From DASXRA01 sp036506155 (GTDB lineage Bacteria; Actinomycetota; Actinomycetes; Mycobacteriales; Jatrophihabitantaceae): a DNA stretch of 64,000 nucleotides. Positions within the stretch are counted from its first letter, which is position 1, and every line of letters begins with the position of its first letter. The position numbers were made by a program, and so were the translations under genes. Below are positions 60,293 through 64,000 of this stretch, one piece after another. The stretch is taken from positions 34,124 through 98,123 of the forward strand of contig DASXSF010000081.1 in assembly GCA_036506155.1 (NCBI GenBank). The letters run 5' to 3'. Under the pieces are notes generated by a model. The model saw only the letters and a list, made by a program, of their open reading frames with translations. It had not been told where the DNA came from and searched no databases.

Positions 60293-61701
60293 CCTTCCTT
60301 ATGCGCCGCTCGGGCCGGGATACGCACGGTTACGACCACCACGACCGCCGCCACCACGAGCAGCGCCGCGCAGATGACCGCGACGACCCGGTAGCCGTGC
60401 ACCATCACGTCGGGGCGGCGGTAGCCGTCGCCGTGCAGCCCGGCCAGCGGCGGGAGCACCGCCACCGCGAGCAGCGACGCCGCGCGGGCGACCGCGTTGT
60501 TCACGCCGGACGCGACGCCCACCTGATCCGGCGGGGCGGTGCCCATCACCGTGGCGGTCAGCGGGGCGACGAACGTGCACAGGCCCAGCCCGAAGACGAT
60601 GACGCCAGGCAGGACGTCGGTGAAGTAGTTGTGGTGGTGCGTGTCGATGCGCAACGTCAGCAGCAGCCCCACGGCGCAGATCAGCGGCCCAGCCGTCATC
60701 TGCAGCCGCGGCCCGATGCGTGCGGCTAGCGCTCCCGACCGTGCCGACAGCAACATCATCAGGATGGTGATCGGCAGCGTCGCTATGCCCGCCGCGAGGG
60801 CACCGTAGCCGGCCGAGATCTGCAGATGGAGCACCAGCAGGAAGAGCACCGCGCCGAGTGCGCCGTAGGTTATGAATGTCATGACGTTGGCGCCGCTGAA
60901 TGCGCGGTTGGTGAAGAGGCCGAGCGGGACGAGCGGCTGCTTCTCATCCCGTTCGACGATGACGAACCCGCCCAGGAGCGCTAGCCCGACGGCCGTGATG
61001 ATCCCCGCCTCAGCGTGCCAGCCGCTCGAACCGGCGGTGGTTGTGCCATACGTCAGCGCCGCCAGCCCGCCGGCGACGAGCAACGTGCCGGGGATGTCGA
61101 GCCGGGTTGCGCGGTTCTCGGCCCGCGTCTCCGGAACGTACTTCACGCCGAGCATGATGACCGCGACGGCGAACGGCAGGTTGATCGCAAAAGCCCACCG
61201 CCACGAGACGTCCTGCACCAGCCAGCCGCCCAGGAACGGTCCGATCGCTGTCGCGACGCCGCCGAGCCCGGACCAGGCACCCACCGCGGCAGCGCGGTCG
61301 TCCGCCGCGAACGACGCCGAGATGATCGCAAGGCTCCCGGGCGTCAGGAGGGCGCCGCCGACACCCTGGAGGGCACGCGCGGCGATCAGCATCTCGACAT
61401 TCGGGGCGACGGCACACAGCAGCGACGCGACAGCGAACCACGCCACCCCGATGAGGAACACCCGGCGGCGCCCCAGTCGGTCGCCGAGGGAACCGCCCAG
61501 CAGGATCAGGCTGGCCAGCGGCAGCAGGTAGCCGTTCTGCACCCACTGCAACGCGCCGAAGCTGGCGTTGAAGTCCTGCCCGATCTTCTTGGTGGCGACG
61601 TTCGCGATCGTGCTGTCGAGAAACACCATGCCGCTGCCGAGGATCGTCGTCGCCAGTACGCCGCGACCCACGGCGGTGCCCAGCCTGATGGGTTCGGTCA
61701 C
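60289..61701 (-). CDS. MFS transporter, DHA2/EmrB-QacA type
   Basis: 470 aa with about 14 helices. Motif A GGSLGDRLGRRRVFLIGVAWF, motif C-like GVGGALLTPGSLAIISASF and GPFLGGWLVQDVSWRWAFAINLPF are typical of the 14-TM proton-driven multidrug exporters. Coupled to the DUF2630 gene. No regulator adjoins it, so inducer and substrate are unknown. Confidence 0.92.
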   Translation of the reverse strand: MTEPIRLGTAVGRGVLATTILGSGMVFLDSTIANVATKKIGQDFNASFGALQWVQNGYLLPLASLILLGGSLGDRLGRRRVFLIGVAWFAVASLLCAVAPNVEMLIAARALQGVGGALLTPGSLAIISASFAADDRAAAVGAWSGLGGVATAIGPFLGGWLVQDVSWRWAFAINLPFAVAVIMLGVKYVPETRAENRATRLDIPGTLLVAGGLAALTYGTTTAGSSGWHAEAGIITAVGLALLGGFVIVERDEKQPLVPLGLFTNRAFSGANVMTFITYGALGAVLFLLVLHLQISAGYGALAAGIATLPITILMMLLSARSGALAARIGPRLQMTAGPLICAVGLLLTLRIDTHHHNYFTDVLPGVIVFGLGLCTFVAPLTATVMGTAPPDQVGVASGVNNAVARAASLLAVAVLPPLAGLHGDGYRRPDVMVHGYRVVAVICAALLVVAAVVVVVTVRIPARAAHKEG

Positions 61702-61761
61702 CCGGCATAGTCTCCGCTATTCATCCCGCCCGCGTAGATCCGCGCCCGCGCCCGCTCATCG

Positions 61762-62523
61762 TCAGTCAGCGAACGTGGCCAACGCCCACATGGACAGCCA
61801 GGTGAGCACCACCCCCGTCACGGCGATCGTGAGCACACATGCGCCCAGTGAGCCCCAATGGATGTCGTGGAACAGCACGAGATCGCGCAGTCCGGTGATC
61901 ACATACGAGACCGGGTTGAGCCGGGCGATCGCGTGAAGTGGTCCAGCCAGCAGGTCCAGCGGCACGAAGTTCGGCGTCAGGAAAAGCAGCGGGAAGAAGA
62001 TCAGGAAGGACGCGTTCGTCGTCTGGACGTTCTTGGTCTTCAGCGCGATCGTGATCGCGATGCCGGCGTATGCCACACCCCACAGCGCGGAGAGCGCGAT
62101 CAGCAGCACGATGCCTAGGGCCCCGGACTTCACTCGCGCCCCGAATGCATAGCCCACCGCCAGGACTATGGCCGACACGGCGACGCCGCGAACGAGATCG
62201 GCACCGAGGCGTCCCCATACGATCGCCGTGCGCCGGATCGGCGCGGCAAGCAACTTGTCGAGATAGCCGATGTCGATGTCGGTGACCATCGCCAGCCCCG
62301 ACGTCGCCGAACTCACCGCGAACACCAATGACACGGGGATCTGGAACGCCACGTAGTGCTGCCCGTGCAGGAACGGTGTGTGCTCCGGACTGAAGATCTT
62401 GTTGACCTGGCCGAGGTTGACCACCAGGAAGAATACCGGGATGAACAGCGCCGGGATCGTCGCGGCTGGGATGCGCCACACCTCGCGCACCGCGCGCCGG
62501 CCGAGCAGCAGCGTCTCGTTCAC
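61762..62523 (-). CDS. ABC-2 type permease, DrrB-like
   Basis: 253 aa with six helices. AMVTDIDIGYLDKLLAAPIRRTAIVWGRL is the conserved ABC-2 cytoplasmic loop; NASFLIFFPLLFLTPNFVPLDLL and LNPVSYVITGLRDLVL are DrrB/daunorubicin-type signatures. It overlaps the ATPase stop by ATGA, so the pair is translated as a unit. Drug or lipid export is likely. Confidence 0.92.
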   Translation of the reverse strand: MNETLLLGRRAVREVWRIPAATIPALFIPVFFLVVNLGQVNKIFSPEHTPFLHGQHYVAFQIPVSLVFAVSSATSGLAMVTDIDIGYLDKLLAAPIRRTAIVWGRLGADLVRGVAVSAIVLAVGYAFGARVKSGALGIVLLIALSALWGVAYAGIAITIALKTKNVQTTNASFLIFFPLLFLTPNFVPLDLLAGPLHAIARLNPVSYVITGLRDLVLFHDIHWGSLGACVLTIAVTGVVLTWLSMWALATFAD

Positions 62524-63503
62524 TGGGCTGCCGCCTCCGCCGGAACGCCGCCCTCGATGCGGCGACCCGTCGCAGCCAGGAACACGTCGTCGAGGCTGGG
62601 CCGGGACAGGGTGATCGCTCCGGGTCGGATGTCCGCCTCGGCGAGCAGGTGCACGATGTCAGGTACGGCTGCCGCGCCGTCGTCCACGTACACCGCGAGA
62701 CCCTCTGCCGCATCGGTGATGTGGTCGAGACTGGGCACGCGAGACAGCGTTATGCGGGCTGTGTCGTGCTGCTCGGCCGTCAGCCCGACGGTGACGACAT
62801 CGCTGCCCAGCTCGGATTTGAGCGTATCGGGCGTACCTTCGGCGACGATCTTCCCGTCGTCGATGATCGCCACCCGCTCGCAGAGTTGATCGGCCTCCTC
62901 GAGGTACTGCGTCGTCAGGAAAACCGTGGCGCCGGTGGTGTTGATGCGCCGCACCTCGTTCCAGATCGTGACCCGGCTGGCCGGGTCGAGGCCGGTGGTC
63001 GGCTCGTCGAGAAACAGCACCTCGGGTGCGTGGACCAGCGCAGTGGCCAGGTCCAGCCGCCGCTTCATGCCGCCCGAGTACGCACGTACCAGCCGGTCGG
63101 CGGCGTCGCCGAGCCCGACCAGGCCGAGCAGCTCGCTCGCCCGAGCGGGTGGGTCGGACACCTTGTACAGCCCGGATTGCAGCTCGAGCAGTTCGCGGCC
63201 GGTCTGTGTGGGGTCCAGCCCGACCTCCTGAAGCGCTACGCCGATCCGCTCGCGTACTCGCGCAGGTTCGCGCTGTACGTCGACGCCCGCCACAGTCGCA
63301 CTGCCGGCGCTGATCGGCAGCAACGTGCACAGCATCCGAACCGTCGTCGTCTTGCCTGCGCCGTTCGGGCCCAAGAAACCGAACACCTCGCCGCGCGCGA
63401 CATGGAGGTCGATACCGCGGACCGCCTCGACGTCCGGTTGCCCACGTGCCCCCCGATATCGCTTCCACAGCCCCGTGACCTCGATCGCGTGCTGGTCGCT
63501 CAC
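62520..63503 (-). CDS. ABC transporter ATP-binding protein, DrrA-like
   Basis: 327 aa. Walker A GPNGAGKTT near residue 40, signature YSGGMKRRLDLA, Walker B VLFLDEPTTGLD, and TTQYLEEADQLCERVAIID with the switch region. The C-terminal domain ending RPSLDDVFLAATGRRIEGG is the DrrA-type tail. Upstream (63504-63627) lies the divergent region with tRNA-Ser. Confidence 0.94.
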   Translation of the reverse strand: MSDQHAIEVTGLWKRYRGARGQPDVEAVRGIDLHVARGEVFGFLGPNGAGKTTTVRMLCTLLPISAGSATVAGVDVQREPARVRERIGVALQEVGLDPTQTGRELLELQSGLYKVSDPPARASELLGLVGLGDAADRLVRAYSGGMKRRLDLATALVHAPEVLFLDEPTTGLDPASRVTIWNEVRRINTTGATVFLTTQYLEEADQLCERVAIIDDGKIVAEGTPDTLKSELGSDVVTVGLTAEQHDTARITLSRVPSLDHITDAAEGLAVYVDDGAAAVPDIVHLLAEADIRPGAITLSRPSLDDVFLAATGRRIEGGVPAEAAAQ

Positions 63504-63627
63504 CTAGCCCTCCTTCGCGCTCCTCGGCAGCTCGCGGGTGCCACCCTAGAGGCGGAGGCGGACAATTTCCGACCTTATTTGCCAATCGCGGGCAGGGACG
63601 CCCGAACCGCTACGCTCGACTCGTTCC

Positions 63628-63716
63628 GGAGGGCTCGCCTAGTGGCCGATGGCGGCGGTCTTGAAAACCGCTAGGGCGCGGAAGCGTCCTCGTGGGTTCG
63701 AATCCCACGCCCTCCG
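63628..63716 (+). tRNA. tRNA-Ser (TGA anticodon)
   Basis: 89 bases. The acceptor stem GGAGGGC pairs with GCCCTCC, discriminator G. The anticodon loop CTTGAAA gives TGA. It has a long class II variable arm (GGGCGCGGAAGCGTCC region) and T-arm GTGGGTTCGAATCCCAC. Confidence 0.96.
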
Positions 63717-63781
63717 CTCTGTCGTGAGTCGCGTGATGGTTGTCGGGTGACTCGCGTGATTGACGACGGGGGTTAGTGGGG

Positions 63782-63805
63782 CCCCGGCCAGCGGCTGGGG
63801 TTTTT
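63782..63805 (+). terminator. Rho-independent terminator after tRNA-Ser
   Basis: CCCCGGCC-agc-GGCTGGGG (63782-63800) is an 8-bp stem with one G-T pair, followed directly by TTTTT (63801-63805). It is one of the few canonical terminators in the window. Confidence 0.8.
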
Positions 63806-63904
63806 CTGTGTGTTGCGCCAGTAGTTGTGGTGCGGGTCGATGGTGTGGGTGGGCTCTAACCCAGGCTGTTAAAGATCGGGTCGATCGGTCGGCGTGTAGA
63901 TGAG

Positions 63905-64000
63905 GGAAAGTGCCTGTCCTGTAGGGGATTCTGGGCTTGTCGAGAACCCTGAATCCGCGAACGGGAAGGCACTTTCCAGGTGCACGCTACTCGTGCTCGC
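63905..64000 (+). mobile_element. Probable left end of an insertion sequence, cut by window edge
   Basis: GGAAAGTGCCT (63905-63915) and AGGCACTTTCC (63967-63977) are perfect 11-bp inverted arms, with inner GGATTC/GAATCC arms, forming a large imperfect cruciform. A GTG at 63980 opens a frame (VHATRAR...) running off the window. The layout suggests a transposase start; IS1380-like is a guess from the first residues only. An alternative is a plain structured leader of some other gene. Confidence 0.35.

Noticed and set aside
63724..63764. Near-direct repeats after tRNA-Ser considered as att sites
   Set aside because: They do not match the tRNA 3' end and no integrase is visible in the window, so an attachment site cannot be supported.
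1..64000. CRISPR array, prophage or secondary-metabolite cluster
   Set aside because: No spaced direct repeats, phage structural genes, or polyketide/peptide synthase domains were seen anywhere in the window.

Overview
The window is one contiguous piece of a high-GC Gram-positive (actinobacterial) chromosome. The evidence is a 14-gene complex I operon with menaquinone-tail genes on both sides, a mycothiol-dependent isomerase-type protein, an F420/FMN split-barrel protein, several promoters that fit leaderless mRNAs, and a PknB/PstP/FHA/RodA/PbpA cell-division kinase cluster. I cannot name the genus from sequence alone.

Layout. 1-19264: a cut-off geranylgeranyl-reductase gene, nuoA-nuoN, and a polyprenyl diphosphate synthase, almost all with 4-base stop/start overlaps. 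The operon carries two tandem nuoD genes. The only sizeable internal spacers (nuoI/nuoJ and nuoL/nuoM) each hold a copy of a 24-base repeat that recurs at 58090. 19277-31290: mixed single genes (phosphoribosyltransferase, membrane-anchored propeller-like protein, MDMPI protein, PPOX-class protein, AidB-like acyl-CoA dehydrogenase, a ferredoxin-reductase-like enzyme with folE divergent from a Cys-rich SufR-like regulator, HtrA-type protease, TetR regulator divergent from a SnoaL-like gene, and a PadR/HAAS pair whose HAAS gene looks frameshifted). 31278-38732: an ExeM-like nuclease remnant with a large internal deletion, adenylate kinase, an ArsR regulator with its MFS transporter under a 30-base palindromic operator, acylphosphatase, PhzF-like protein, a serpin, a GNAT enzyme and a TrmB-type regulator.

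38821-46112: a two-gene secreted protease operon, a sedolisin (S53) translationally coupled to a subtilisin (S8) that ends in an Asp-box beta-propeller. It sits just downstream of the TrmB regulator and close to the serpin. 46494-54639: tRNA-Leu, then fhaA-fhaB-pstP-rodA-pbpA-pknB, with pknA missing from its usual place and two tiny coupled ORFs. 54658-60031: a two-component system divergent from a LolA-like protein and an ABC exporter. 60041-63503: DUF2630 protein with a DHA2-type MFS pump, and a DrrAB-type ABC exporter. 63628-63716: tRNA-Ser, followed by a terminator and what looks like the left end of an insertion element cut by the window edge.

Functionally, the left third builds the respiratory NADH:menaquinone entry point plus the enzymes that make and saturate the menaquinone tail. 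The right third is the growth and division signalling cluster, with export pumps beyond it. The most unusual features are the tandem nuoD, the serpin/TrmB/sedolisin/subtilisin-propeller neighbourhood, and the dispersed repeat that always reads as a mini-ORF beginning M-S/D-A-R-A.
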